Positions 32,931 through 43,095 of a stretch of DNA of 64,000 nt are shown one piece after another. How positions within the stretch are numbered: the first letter of the stretch is position 1; each line of letters opens with the position of its first letter. This stretch comes from Bubalus kerabau. Taxonomy: Eukaryota; Chordata; Mammalia; Artiodactyla; Bovidae. The translations under genes and the position numbers were made by a program. The stretch lies in contig NC_073646.1 in the NCBI RefSeq assembly GCF_029407905.1, positions 17,564,001 through 17,628,000 of the forward strand, given 5' to 3'. A model generated the notes under the pieces. That model did no database searches. It saw only the letters and a program-made list of their open reading frames with translations, and had not been told where the DNA came from.

Positions 32931-34072
32931 AGATCAGATCAGTCGCTCAGTCGTTTCCGACTCTTTGCGACCCCATGAATCGCAGCACGCCAGGCCTCCC
33001 TGTCCATCACCAACTCACGGAGTTCGCTCAGACTCACATCCATCGAGTCAGTGATGCCATCCAGCCATCTCATCCTCTGTCATCCCCTTCTCCTCCTGCC
33101 CCCAATCCCTCCCAGCATCAGAGTCTTTTCCAATGAGTCAACTCTTCACATCAGGTGGCCAAAGTATTGCAGTTTCAGCTTTAGCATCATTCCTTCCAAA
33201 GAAATCCCAGGGCTGATCTCCTTCAGAATGGACTGGTTGGATCTCCTTGCGGTCCAACGGACTCTCAAGAGTCTTCTCCAACACCACAGTGCAAAAGCAT
33301 CAATTCTTCGGCGCTCAGCCTTCTTCACAGTCCAACTCTCACATCCATACATGACCACAGGAAAAACCATAGCCTTGACTAGACGGACCTTTGTTGGCAA
33401 AGTAATATCTCTGCTTTTGAATATGCTATCTAGGTTGGTCATAACTTTCCTTCCAAGGAGTAAGTGTCTTTTAATTTCATGGCTGCAGTCACCATCTGTA
33501 GTGATTTTGGAGCCCAGAAAAATTAAGTCTGACACTGTTTCCACTGTTTCCCCATCTATTTCCCATGAAGTGGTGGGACCAGATGCCATGATCTTTGTTT
33601 TCTGAATGTTGAGCTTTAAGCCAACTTTTTCACTCTCCACTTTCACTTTCATCAAGAGGCTTTTGAGTTCCTCTTCACTTTCTGCCATAAGGGTGGTGTC
33701 ATCTGCATATCTGAGGTTATTGATATTTCTCCCGGCAATCTTGATTCCAGCTTGTGTTTCTTCCAGTCCAGCGTTTCTCATGATGTACTCTGCATATAAG
33801 TTAAATAAACAGGGTGACAATATACAGCCTTGATGGACTCCTTTTCCTATTTGGAACCAGTCTGTTGTTCCATGTCCAGTTCTAACTGTTGCTTCCTGAC
33901 CTGCATACAGATTTCTCAAGAGGCAGATCAGGTGGTCTGGTATTTCCATCTCTTTCAGAATTTTCCACAGTTTATTGTGATCCACACAGTCAAAGGCTTT
34001 GGCATAGTCAATAAAGCAGAAATAGATGTTTTTCTGGAACTCTCTTGCTTTTTCTATGATCCAGCAGATGTT
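32931..34072 (-). mobile_element. 5'-truncated BovB nested in L1
   Basis: Reversed BovB, ~1.14 kb. The 3' tail is at 32931 (agatcagatcagtcgctcag) and the truncation point is just after the RT core start (ctatgatccagcagatg). The L1 on both sides joins across it. Confidence 0.94.
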
Positions 34073-34129
34073 ATATACACCCCTAAATTCATAGCAGCAC
34101 TTTTCATGATAGCCAAGACATGCAGACAA
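33146..34129 (-). pseudogene. BovB reverse transcriptase segment fused in frame to antisense L1
   Basis: 327 open codons. Residues ~1-20 come from reading the flanking L1 backwards; BovB starts at ICWIIEKAREFQ. It keeps RT landmarks: FIDYAKAFDCVDH (motif A, about 39-51), GVHQGCILSPCLFNLYAEY (motif B, about 97-115) and RYADDTTLMAES (motif C with the catalytic Asp pair, about 140-151). The frame closes at GHLM with TGA where other copies here have a coding codon (GHLMQR), as expected of CpG decay. The endonuclease and the first RT motifs are missing, so it is not a functional LINE protein. The L1-derived start is an accident of insertion. Confidence 0.92.
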
Positions 34130-34620
34130 CCGAAATGTGCATCGGCAGATGAATGGATAAAGAAGATGTTACATCTGGAATGAAATACTAAATACTACTC
34201 AGCCATAAAAAGAATGAAATAACACCATTTGGTGTAATACAGATGGACCCAGAGAATATCATACTAAGTGAAGTAAGTCAGAAAGAGAAAGACAAATGCT
34301 ATATGATATCACTTATTTGTGAAATCCAGAATATGACACAAATGAACCTATCTACGAAATGGAAGCAGACCCACAGGCATAGAAAACAGACTTGTGGTTG
34401 CCACGGGGGAGATGGTTTGGGGACAGATAGAAAGAGAGGTTGGGGTTAGCAGATGTAAGCCATTACATACAGAATGGATAAACAGCACGGCCCTACTGAA
34501 CAGCAGGGGGATGTATATTCAATATCCTATGATAAACCATAAATGGAGAAGAATATAAAAAAAGAATGTATAACTGAATCAGTTTTCTGTATAGCAGAAA
34601 TTAACACATTGTAAGTCAAC

Positions 34621-35346
34621 CCTCTTGATGAGGGTCAAGGAGGAGAGTGAAAGAGCCAGCTTCAGACTAACTATTAAAAAAACTAAGATCATGGCATCCA
34701 TTATAGCATGGCAAATAGAGGGGGAAAAGAAGGAAGTAGTGACAGATTTCCTCTTCTTGGACTCTAGGATCACTGCAGATGGTGACTGCAGCCATGAACT
34801 CAGAAGGTGATTGTTTCTTGGCAGGAAAGCAATGACAAACCTAGACAGTGTGTTGAAAAGCAGAGACATTACCCTGCCGACAAAGGTCTGTACAGTCAGG
34901 GCTATGGTCTTCCCAGTGGTCATATCTCAAAACTTTGAGAGCTGGACTGTAAAGAAGGCAGAACGCCAAAGAATTGATGCCTTTGAACTGTGATGCTGGA
35001 GGTGACTCCTGGGAATCCCTTGGACAGCAAGGAGATCAAACCAGTCAATCGTAAGGGAGATCAACACTGAATATTCACTGGAAGGACTGATGCTGAAGCT
35101 GAAGCTCAAGTATTTTGGTCATCTGATGCCAACAGATGACTCATTGAAAAAGTCCCTGATGCTGGGAAAGATTGAGGGCAGAAGGAGAAGAGGGCATCAG
35201 AGGATGAGATGGCTGGACGGCATCACTGATGCAATGAACATGAACTTGTGCAAATTTCAGGAGATGGTGAGAGACAGGGAGGCCTGGTGTATTGCAGTCC
35301 ATGGGGTCACAAAGAGTTGGACATGACTGGGTGACTGAACAACAAC
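34621..35346 (+). mobile_element. 5'-truncated BovB nested in the same L1, opposite strand, with TSD
   Basis: Forward BovB, ~725 bp: VVTDFLFLDSRITADGDC, then KAMTNLDSVLKSRDITLPTK (34811-34993 frame), then SLKKSLMLGKIEGRRRRG. It ends gactgaacaacaac. The TSD aagtcaac lies at 34613-34620 and 35347-35354, both in the L1 3' end. Confidence 0.94.
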
Positions 35347-35389
35347 AAGTCAACTATACTTCAATAGAAAAAAAAAGAATCGGATTCAA

Positions 35390-35765
35390 GGAGTGACATG
35401 CAGCTGGAAAGAAGAAATATTAGTCTCAGAGTTGGAAGTCAAGAAGGTCCAGAATTTATTCTTTGTGAGTGAAAGGCAAGTTGAAGCAGATAGTACAGGA
35501 CCAAGATCGTGTAGGATATGTGGGGGCCTAGGATATAAGTTGCAGGTTGTGAGGATGGTGGGGTGGGGTGAGGGTTGGAGTTTCTGCCTTTCAACACTAT
35601 TCTAATCTGTGATGACATGGGTAAAAACTTCAAGGGGATTATTGGATGAGTTACTCTCTAAAAGAGTCAAGCTGAGTATAGGCATTTGGGACCAGATGAT
35701 TTAAAAAGGAAAAAAAGAAATCTACTTTAGAAGTTAAAGAAGATGGGATTAGGGGCTCAGGTAGA
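35390..35765. other. No gene or repeat recognised
   Basis: Unique-looking sequence with a G-rich patch at 35555-35580. The frames on both strands lack recognisable features. Confidence 0.35.
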
Positions 35766-35767
35766 CC

Positions 35768-35985
35768 CCTGTCCTGGCTCTGCCATTTACTAGCTGTGTG
35801 ACTATAGACAAGTTGCCTAACTTCTCTAAGTCCTCCTTTATAAAATGGGAATAGTAATAAAATATACCTCACTGTTTTCCAGTGAAAATTAGATGAACTC
35901 GGGCAAACCCCAGGAGATGGTGAGGGACAGGGAGGCTGACAAATACGAGACAACGCATGTAAAGTGCCTAGCAGATCCTGGGTTC
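35768..35985 (+). mobile_element. MIR SINE split by a short BovB-like piece
   Basis: A well preserved MIR: ggctctgccatttactagct, gtgtgactatagacaagttg and tataaaatgggaatagtaat. It is broken at about 35892 and resumes with agacaacgcatgtaaagtgc at about 35949. Confidence 0.85.
35893..35937 (+). repeat. 45-bp internal BovB-like insert in MIR
   Basis: ctcgggcaaaccccaggaga followed by tggtgagggacagggaggct matches an internal part of the BovB 3' region. It lacks the BovB 3' terminus, so it is not a normal LINE insertion. Confidence 0.7.
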
Positions 35986-36031
35986 GGAGGTCATCAATAT
36001 ATGGTGTTTTTTGTTTCTGGTGACTTTTGGT

Positions 36032-36815
36032 TGTTGTTCAGTCGCTCAGTCATATCGGACTCTTTGTGACCGCCTGGACTGCAGCGCACCAGGCTCCCCT
36101 TCCTTCACCATTTGCCAGTTTGCTCAAACTCATGTCCATTGAGTCAGTGATACCATCCAACCATCTCATCCTCTGTTGCCCCCTTTTCTTCCTGCCTTCA
36201 ATCTTTCCCAGCATTAAGGTCTTTTCCAGTGAGTTGGCTCTTTGCATCAGGTGGCCAGAGTACTGGAGCTTCAGCTTCAGCATCAGTTCTTCCAATGAAT
36301 ATTCAGGGTTGATTTCCTTTTGGATTGACTGTTTGATCTCCTTGCAGTCCAAGGGACTCTCAAGAGTCTTCTCCAGCACCAGAGTTCAAAAGCATGAGTT
36401 CTTCAGCAGTCATCCTTCTTTATGATCCAACTCTCACATCCATACATGCTGCTACTGCTGCTGCTGCTGCTGCTAAGTTGCTTCAGTCGTGTCTGACTCT
36501 GTGCAACCCCATAGACGGTAGCCCACCAGGCTCTCCCTCCCTGGGATTTTCCAGGAAAGAACACTGGAGTGGGCTGCCATTTCCTTCTCCAATGCATGAA
36601 AGTGAAAAGTGAAAGTGAAGTTGCTCAGTTGTGTCCGACTCTTAGCGACCCCATGGACTGCAGCTTACCAGGCTCCTCCGCCCATGGGATTTTCCAGGCA
36701 AGAGTACTGGAGTGGGGTGCCATTGCCTTCTCCTCATCCATACACGACTACTGGAAAAACCATAGCTTTGCAGATTATACCTTTGTCTGCAAAGTGATGT
36801 CTCAGGACATTATTT
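36032..36815 (-). mobile_element. BovB 3' part split by Bov-A2
   Basis: Reversed BovB in two pieces, 36032-36448 and 36735-36815. Minus-strand coding blocks include YSGHLMQRANSLEKTLMLGK and RMRWLDGITDSMDMSLSKL. The 5' end is diverged (ccatagctttgcagattata, aaagtgatgtctc). Confidence 0.92.
36449..36734 (-). mobile_element. Bov-A2 dimeric SINE nested in BovB, with TSD
   Basis: A reversed dimer beginning with a (CTG)n run (ctgctactgctgctgctgct). The TSD catccatacatg/catccatacacg lies at 36437-36448 and 36735-36746. A BovB-dependent SINE has inserted into its own driver LINE. Confidence 0.95.
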
Positions 36816-36819
36816 AATG

Positions 36820-37165
36820 TACTGCTGCTTCTTGGGGTTGATTGTGTGGCAAGAATAATACAAAGGATGGGAAATTGCCTCCAAAAGTTAAAAATGTACT
36901 TATGAATGGAAGAATTTTTTTATCAGTTAGGAATATATAGCTGAAAGATTTTGCTGGTTGAGTTGAAATTCAGAAAGGGTGTGGAGGCCACCCTAAGAAA
37001 CAGACATCAATGCCCACAGAAGCTAAAATTTCATAAATGACCAGCTTGGAGCTGCCCAACAGTTTCATTCCTGGAAATTGTGTGGGATATCATTGCAGGT
37101 ACTGTTGGCTCCTTATCTGATAGCTACTTTTCCTTTTTTATTCATCAGTCAAATTCTGGTTTTGT
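36820..37165. other. No gene or repeat recognised
   Basis: AT-rich unique-looking DNA. No long frame and no recognisable RNA or repeat signature. Confidence 0.35.
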
Positions 37166-37169
37166 TGGC

Positions 37170-37490
37170 TATCCTGTGGCCATGACCTGTAAGGAATACA
37201 GTCCCTCTCCTCAACCTCACTGAATAGGGAGCGTGAGCCCTGAATATTTCAAGCCACTCATGGTAATTCTGCTTCCATGGCCAGCCACTGGTTCATAAAT
37301 GGGCATGTGACATCATTCCAGCTAATGAAGGAAAGCATGGGGGCAGCAGGGCTCTGAGAAAGTTTTCTCATCTCATAAATAGACACAAGGCAGAACCATG
37401 TTTTTTTCTTGCTCTGGTCTTTGGATATTGCTTTCGGGGGATGTGACGTTTGGAGCTGTGTCAGTCATCTTGAAACCATGAAGATCAATG
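37170..37490. mobile_element. Old interspersed repeat, same family as 17175-17770
   Basis: ggccagccactggttcataa, tgggcatgtgacatcattcc and cagggctctgagaaag, with sgctctggtctttggatatt near the end. The order matches a mammalian LTR-like repeat. Name uncertain. Confidence 0.4.
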
Positions 37491-37579
37491 TTACATTTGA
37501 CAATGTGGAATACAAAAAAGAACTTGGGTCTTTGATGATATTGTCGAGCCCCTGGGACCCCTCCCCTCTTGAGGCATCT

Positions 37580-37830
37580 TGTTATATGATTATTTTATGT
37601 ATCTTGGATTCTGCAGCCTTGATAAACTCACTTATTAGTTCTAGCAGTTGTTTCATAGATTCTTTAGGCTTTTCTATGTAAATGATCATGTCATCTGCAA
37701 ATAGAGACAGTTTTCCTTCTTACTTTATAATTTGTATGCTTTTATTTCTTTTTCTTGCAATGGCCAGGACTGCCAATACATTGTTGAATAAAAATAGTGA
37801 GAATAAGCATTCTTGCCTTGTATGTGATTT
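37580..37830 (-). mobile_element. L1 ORF2 fragment
   Basis: Antisense ORF2: cttttctatgtaaatgatca, tgtcatctgcaaatagagac, ttttatttctttttcttgca and aataagcattcttgccttgt. Both ends are missing. Confidence 0.75.
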
Positions 37831-37834
37831 CATA

Positions 37835-38620
37835 TTTTTATGTTAGATTATACACTTAACATTGTTTAGGTCAGTGGAAATGGGTTTTCTGCAAGCTTTA
37901 ATGCTTCCAGATAAAAGCATTGTAGCTGACAGTGGTATTAAGGAGAAGTTTGATCCAGGAAGACTTGGTTATATACAGGTTAGAATTATCAGCGATGCAG
38001 TTAAAATATTATTAAGTCAAGCTACTTCTACTTGTAGTCATGTTGGGTTCCACATGAGAATATAGCTTCTTTGCTCGTGGGAGGCCCCTGCTGTTCTCAG
38101 AAATGCTGAGAACGAGAGTTTGAAGTGAGGTGGCCTGATGAGGCCTAACATTTATATCTCACGGAGAACCAGAAGTCTGGCTACATTCCCCACAGAATCA
38201 AGAAAGTATTTTTACTGCTGTGTATTTCTGAGACAGGCTCCCCCATCTCCTAGGAAAAGAGGCTGGAATTATGGAGCTGGCTGATGCCAATTATCCAAAG
38301 AGGATGTGATCCAGAAGCATGAGAAGGATCAATACAGCTCAGCTGGGATTTGGCCTTGTCCACGTGGAAGGAATAAATCCTGTGATTAGCTCCAAAAATA
38401 AAAACTGAACAAAATCTCAGACAATCACAGATACAGTTCTTTGCTGTCTATAAGCTTTAAAAAATTGAAACGATGCTAAGATTTGCCTGTGTGCACCTTA
38501 GAGTCCAGCTTTTGCACTGAAGGCTACCATCGGATTCAAAGCGGCTGCAGGCTATATGCGCTCCAGCAGGGCTGTGGGAATGTCAGGAGGGCCACGGGGT
38601 ATGTTCAGTCCCCCCCTATT
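37835..38620. other. No gene or repeat recognised
   Basis: The 67-codon plus frame at 37862-38065 is not low-complexity and I cannot name it. I see no splice or homology support for a gene. Confidence 0.35.
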
Positions 38621-38624
38621 ACTG

Positions 38625-38816
38625 CAGCGGTCTCCAACCTTTTTGGCACCAGGAACCGATGTCGTGGAAGACAATTATTCCACAGACCAGAGTCGGGGGG
38701 CTGGTTTCAGGCTGATTCAAGCACACTACATTTTTCGTGCACTTTATTTCTACTGTTGTTATATCAGCTCCACCTCAGACCATCAGGAATGAGATCCCAG
38801 AGGTTGGGGACCCCTG
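38625..38816 (+). mobile_element. MER1-type hAT-Charlie MITE
   Basis: The ends are near-inverted: cagcggtctccaaccttttt at the left and gaggttggggacccctg at the right. Internal gtcgtggaagacaattattc and gattcaagcacactacat fit MER1/Charlie3. Internally deleted, with no transposase. Confidence 0.85.
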
Positions 38817-38819
38817 TTC

Positions 38820-39480
38820 TGCCACATGAGAGCTCCAGGTTTGCAGGCCACTAGTGCTTCCCTGAGCAGAAACCTTGCCAAAATGTAAGGCCAAGTAAGA
38901 TGAACAGAGGGCACCTGGCTTTTGCCTGCAGTGGTCAACTTTCAGACCCCTGAGGTTTGGGGTCCTCGGCTCTAAAAGCCATGGGGCAGTTCTTAACCAG
39001 AGAGAAGGCACGTGGGACAGATTGCATTCTTCCAAAGTTGTTGTTTCAGTCATTTTACATAACTGGGCTTTAAATAAACTTGATTTCAAACTGGTGCCTG
39101 TCATATCTTTTCCAGTCTGATACTTTGGGGGAGGTGTGTTTAACTTTACAAATTTATGGTGCAATGTGAACCACAGAGAAGTCCCTTAAAAATGGACTCA
39201 AGTGGCTTCTAAAGGGCTACTCCTATGGCTGTGGAACACGGTTGCAACAATGCTTGGAGGGGGCTGTAAACAGTCATGCCTCTTGTGGCTGGCCCTGGAT
39301 CTGAACAGGCCCTGGATCCTGGGCTGCCCTTACTTATGACCCCACTGTCAGTAAGGCATGTTCACAAGACCTCAGGCCAGGACAACTGCTCTCATAGCAG
39401 TGGGAACAGTTCCACTTGCTCAAATATCACTGTATGGTCAGCAGTATTCTTTGAATAAAATAATACTATAACGCAGAGAG
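38820..39480. other. No gene recognised
   Basis: Contains an aaataaactt near 39074 and LTR-like composition around 38930-39100, but I could not assign it. The frames on both strands lack motifs. Confidence 0.35.
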
Positions 39481-39482
39481 TG

Positions 39483-39690
39483 GTGCTTCCTTTATAGCTC
39501 AGTCAGTAAAGAATCTACCTGCAATGCAGAAGACCCGAGTTCGATTCCTGGGTTGGGAAGATCCCCTGGAGAAGGAAATGGCAACCCATTCCAGTATTCT
39601 TGCCTGGAGAAACCCATGGACAGAGGAGCCTGGCAGGGTGCAGTTCATGGGGTCACAGTGTCAGACACAACTGAACTCAGCACAGCAAAA
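39483..39690 (+). mobile_element. Bov-tA SINE
   Basis: A full forward copy: tgcttcctttatagctcagt, gagttcgattcctgggttgg, the Bov-A body, and ggtcacagtgtcagacacaa with a small deletion in the usual agagtcgg. Confidence 0.92.
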
Positions 39691-39899
39691 TACACATAAC
39701 ATAAATTTTGCCATTTTATACTAAATGCCACTGAATCATATATAATACCCACTCTATTATTAATTGTTATGTTGTAATAAGACTTTGGTTAAAATGAATT
39801 CATTTGGCAGAATCTTAATATCCACCTGCCAAAGTCAAGTTCAAGGTTGAAATGGACATGCAGTCTCTCTGCTACCATGATTTTAAGTGATATTATGAG

Positions 39900-40080
39900 T
39901 ATTTAGTTTGCACCAGTGTCCTAAACCTTTATATATTTTAACTAATTAATATGTGGGTATTATTAGTATCCCCTCTTTACAGATGACGTTTTGGGGATTT
40001 ACTAAAGAATGTGGAGGACTATACAGCTTAAACCCAAACGGGCTCTAGAGTCTGTGTACTTGACCAACAGGATAACTGCA
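39900..40080 (-). mobile_element. MIR SINE
   Basis: Reversed MIR: ggtattattagtatcccctc, tttacagatgacgttttggg and acgggctctagagtctgtg. Confidence 0.6.
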
Positions 40081-40149
40081 ACAATTACCGCTGTGTCACT
40101 TCTGCCGCTGTCATGAATTGAGAGCTGACAGTGTGCCTTTATCTACACA

Positions 40150-40352
40150 GTGTTTGTTTATTTTAGTCACTAATTTGTGTCCGACTCTTTGTGACCCTAC
40201 CGGGCTCCTCTGTCCATGGGATTCTCCAGGCAAGAATACTGGAGGGGGTTGTCATTTCCTTCTCCAGGGGAATCTTCCTGACCCAGGGATTGAACCTGTG
40301 ACTCCTGCATTGCAGGAGGATACTTTATCACAGAGCCGCCTGGGAAGCTCAG
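40150..40352 (-). mobile_element. Bov-tA SINE
   Basis: Reversed copy from tttagtcactaatttgtgtc, with a deletion of the usual atggactgtagccc, to cagagccgcctgggaagctc. Confidence 0.92.
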
Positions 40353-40379
40353 GTGAGGGGGCATTTATATCTACATTAT

Positions 40380-40550
40380 GTTTACCTATCTGTCTATTCT
40401 GAACAGTCAAACAGTCAGCAAGGTACTCATCATTACTGTCCTTTTTCAGGCAAGGAAACTGAAGTTTAGGGAGGTAAGTGCTTAAGGCTAGAGGCAGTGG
40501 GAAAGCAAGGGTTTGAACTTGTTCCCCTGCTCCGCCTCCTCACCCCATAC
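40380..40550 (-). mobile_element. MIR-type SINE
   Basis: Reversed: tcattactgtcctttttcag, gcaaggaaactgaagtttag and aagcaagggtttgaactt. The Bov-tA at 40150 lies close to its left edge. Confidence 0.6.
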
Positions 40551-40559
40551 TGCCTCTGT

Positions 40560-41185
40560 TGATGGAATTAACTAGTGGAAAGTAGCACCTTGAGCCCTGC
40601 AGGGGGAGCAGGAAGATGGCTGGCCCTGCTTTGAAACCCAGCATCACTACCCACTTGGGGACCAGTTCAAAACCAGTTCCAGAAAGAGGAAGATGTTGAC
40701 AGTCACTGACCTTTTCTTCTTGGACTGATTTATTCATTTATTTTTCTTAGGGAAAAAGGATCTTTAAATCAGAGGTGTCTTTTTTGGGAAACCTTTCCAT
40801 TTTAACCAGTTTTCTTTCCTAGAGAACTTGCCCCTAAAATCTGTATCCCATTTGTGATGCAGAGAGCGTGAAAGCAAATGAGGAAGAAAAAGAGCTGCCA
40901 CTAAGAATGGATTCGCTCTTCAGGCAGTTGCTCAGTCCCTCTTGACTCACCAGAGAGATACATTTTAGCTGTCATCTCTATTTAGGAAACTGCTGTGATT
41001 CTGAAGCCTCTTTAACCCTAGTCACAGTCTGAAATAGAAAGTCTTTTTGTTGGGTAGTTCTTAAAGGCTTTGGGAAATACCAGGGTGGCTTTTTTTCTCA
41101 GCTTACTCTTTTTCCTTCTATAGGTGCTATCGTCAGGGTTGGACCCAGACACATGGACACCTGCTCAGGCTAATGATATTGAGGC
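40560..41185. other. No gene or repeat recognised
   Basis: Unique-looking. The short frames and T-rich patches show no supported feature. Confidence 0.35.
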
Positions 41186-41189
41186 AGGT

Positions 41190-41370
41190 GGTCAGGATTA
41201 AAAATCTGGCTTCATCACCTACCAGGTTTGTGGCTTTGAGCAAGTGACCAGAGCGCCATGCCTCAGTTTCCTCATGTGTAAAATGCTATAATTAATAATG
41301 CCTACCTCGTAAAGTTGTAATGAAGATTAAATCATCTGTCAGTATAGTAAGAACCCTGTAAATCAGTGTA
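41190..41370 (+). mobile_element. MIR SINE
   Basis: atctggcttcatcacctacc, gtggctttgagcaagtgacc, cctcagtttcctcatgtgta and ttgtaatgaagattaaatca in order. Confidence 0.8.
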
Positions 41371-41924
41371 AAAAAAAAATGACAATTTTCTCTACCTGCT
41401 TAGATTTCTAGGGATATCTTAGCACCATCCCTGCGGTTTGGCACGGAATGTCCCATCTCTTAATCCAGTTCAGGCTAACGCTTTTCAGTCCCAGCCACTT
41501 TGCTAATCAGGATTTTATCACATCTCAGTCTGGGCTCTCCCAGACCAGGCAGGGAGCCCCTGGGTCCTGCCAGCCTGCTGTCACCGTCTGCGTGGCTCTT
41601 AGCTGGGGAGACAGAAACCAAATCCTCCCAAAGATGCTGGGAAATTAGTTTAGCATCGTCTGCCAGTGTGCAGTGACTCAGAGACTGCCAGCCCAGGGGG
41701 GGCTCATGGGCTCTGGGGTTGGAACAAGATTGATGTTGTCATGAATGCAAAACAGAGCAAGAGAGCTGTGGGCCTGGGAGGCAGGGAGAGAGAGGGAGAG
41801 GCAGGGCCTTCTGCTGCCTCTTGCTCTCCTTTTAGGTGAGCAGAGATTTCAGGCAGTGGAAGGGAGGTACGGAGCAGGGGAAAGCTAGCAGCTGGTTGAG
41901 CTGATGTGACGTGGGCATCCTGAT

Positions 41925-42090
41925 CAGGTCACTTACTGTGTAACCGTGGGCAAACAGCTGAAGCTCTCTGAGCCTCCCTTTCCTTGTCAGTCAAATGGAT
42001 ATACTAGCAACTGGGCTTGCTGGAAGGATGACTGCAATGATGCACATAATGCGCTTAGCTTAGCACGGCACCTGGAACACTGTGTGTGCT
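41925..42090 (+). mobile_element. MIR SINE
   Basis: gtcacttactgtgtaaccgt, gggcaaacagctgaagctct, gagcctccctttccttgtca and tagcacggcacctggaac in order. Confidence 0.8.
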
Positions 42091-42248
42091 CAGTAATTGG
42101 GAGCAATTGATAAGATCTGGCTTTACAAGCTCCCTAGCCCTTTTTCTAGTTAAACTTCCTCATCCCTTCACATCCTTCCAAACTACTCTCTGAAAGCAAA
42201 TATTCACAAAAAGATGGAGGGAGGAAAGGCCTGAGGAGAGGTGGGGTA

Positions 42249-42372
42249 TGTGTGTGTGTGTGTGTAAGTGTAAGAAAGAGAGAGGGGGAGAAACACACAC
42301 AAAGAAAAGGACACACACAGACATGCACATGAGCATAGAGAGACACAAACACAGAGACACAGAGAGAAATAG
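42249..42372. repeat. (TG)n and purine/AC-rich simple repeat
   Basis: tgtgtgtgtgtgtgtgtg at 42249-42266, then about 100 bases of gaga and acac-rich sequence. The frames on the minus strand (Cys/Val/Ser/Leu-rich) are simple-sequence artefacts. Confidence 0.9.
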
Positions 42373-42548
42373 GAGAGGCCCATATGGGGGCCTGAACCCT
42401 TGCTCTGCCCCTCACTTATTTGTGTGACCCCAGTCTCTTAACCACTTGGTGCCCCGTCTTGCTCAGGTATACATTGGGGACAGAAATAGCCCCTCCTTCA
42501 CGGGACTGATGTGTGGATTAAATGAGTACAATAAAGCAGTTTGTAGAG

Positions 42549-42828
42549 GAGAAGGCAATGGCACCCCACTCCAGTACTCTTGCCTGGAAAATCCCATAGG
42601 CGGAGGAGCCTGGTAGGCTGCAGTCCATGGGGTCGCACAGAGTCGGACACGACTGAGCGACTTCACTTTCACTTTTCACCTTCATGCATTGGAGGAGGAG
42701 GTGGCAACCCACTCCAGTATTCTTGCCTGGAGAATCCCAGGGACGGGGGGAGCCTGGTGGGCTGCTGTCTACGGGGTCACACAGAGTTGGACACGACTGA
42801 AGCGACTTAGCAGCAGCAGCGGCAGCAG
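42549..42828 (+). mobile_element. Bov-A2 dimeric SINE
   Basis: A forward dimer, gagaaggcaatggcacccca to gcagcagcagcggcagcag. The second monomer begins at about 42690 (ttggaggaggaggtggcaac). I could not define the TSD clearly. Confidence 0.93.
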
Positions 42829-42849
42829 AGAGACTGGTATATAGTAAAG

Positions 42850-43068
42850 TGAAAGGTGAAAGTGAAGTCACTCAGTCGTGTCCGACTCTTTGCGACCCCA
42901 TGGACCGGAGCCTACGAGGCTCCTCCATCCATGGAATTTTCCAGGCAAGAGTACTGAAGTGGGTTGTCATTTCCTTCTCCAGGGGATCTTCTCCACCCAG
43001 GGATCGAACCCCCGTCTCCCGCACTGCAAACAGACGCTTTTACCGTCTGAGCCCCCAGGGAAGCTCCC
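42850..43068 (-). mobile_element. Bov-tA SINE with TSD
   Basis: Reversed copy, tgaaaggtgaaagtgaagtc to gagcccccagggaagctcc. The TSD ggtatatagtaaag/ggtatatactaaag lies at 42836-42849 and 43069-43082, both in the MIR. Confidence 0.95.
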
Positions 43069-43095
43069 GGTATATACTAAAGGCTCAATAAATTT

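Larger units (their letters stand above)
32530..35375 (+). mobile_element. L1 3' part interrupted by two BovBs
   Basis: Sense ruminant L1. The ORF2 end region (attggcttaatttccaaaat, caatcaaaaagtgggcagaa, agaagaaatccagatggcc) runs to 32930 and resumes at 34073 (atacacccctaaattcatag, actactcagccataaaaag). It then breaks at 34620 and resumes at 35347 (agtcaactatacttcaatag), ending with a short poly(A). ORF2 is decayed with several stops. Confidence 0.88.
42385..43095 (+). mobile_element. MIR SINE split by Bov-A2 and Bov-tA
   Basis: The pieces are 42385-42548 (gcctgaacccttgctctgcc, ttatttgtgtgaccccagtc, gtgtggattaaatgagtac), 42829-42849 (gactggtatatagta) and 43069-43095 (ggctcaataaatttgg). Together they give the MIR 3' end order. 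Confidence 0.7.

Noticed and set aside
33051..33605. 184-codon plus frame (and the similar 59476-59991 frame)
   Set aside because: Antisense shadow of BovB ORF2; the same peptide recurs wherever BovB lies reversed.
37862..38065. 67-codon frame as a retrogene fragment
   Set aside because: It is not low-complexity, but I recognise no protein family and see no poly(A), TSD or exon structure. Left as unassigned DNA.
42146..42415. Cys/Val-rich 89-codon protein on the minus strand
   Set aside because: Encoded by (TG)n and AC-rich simple repeats.
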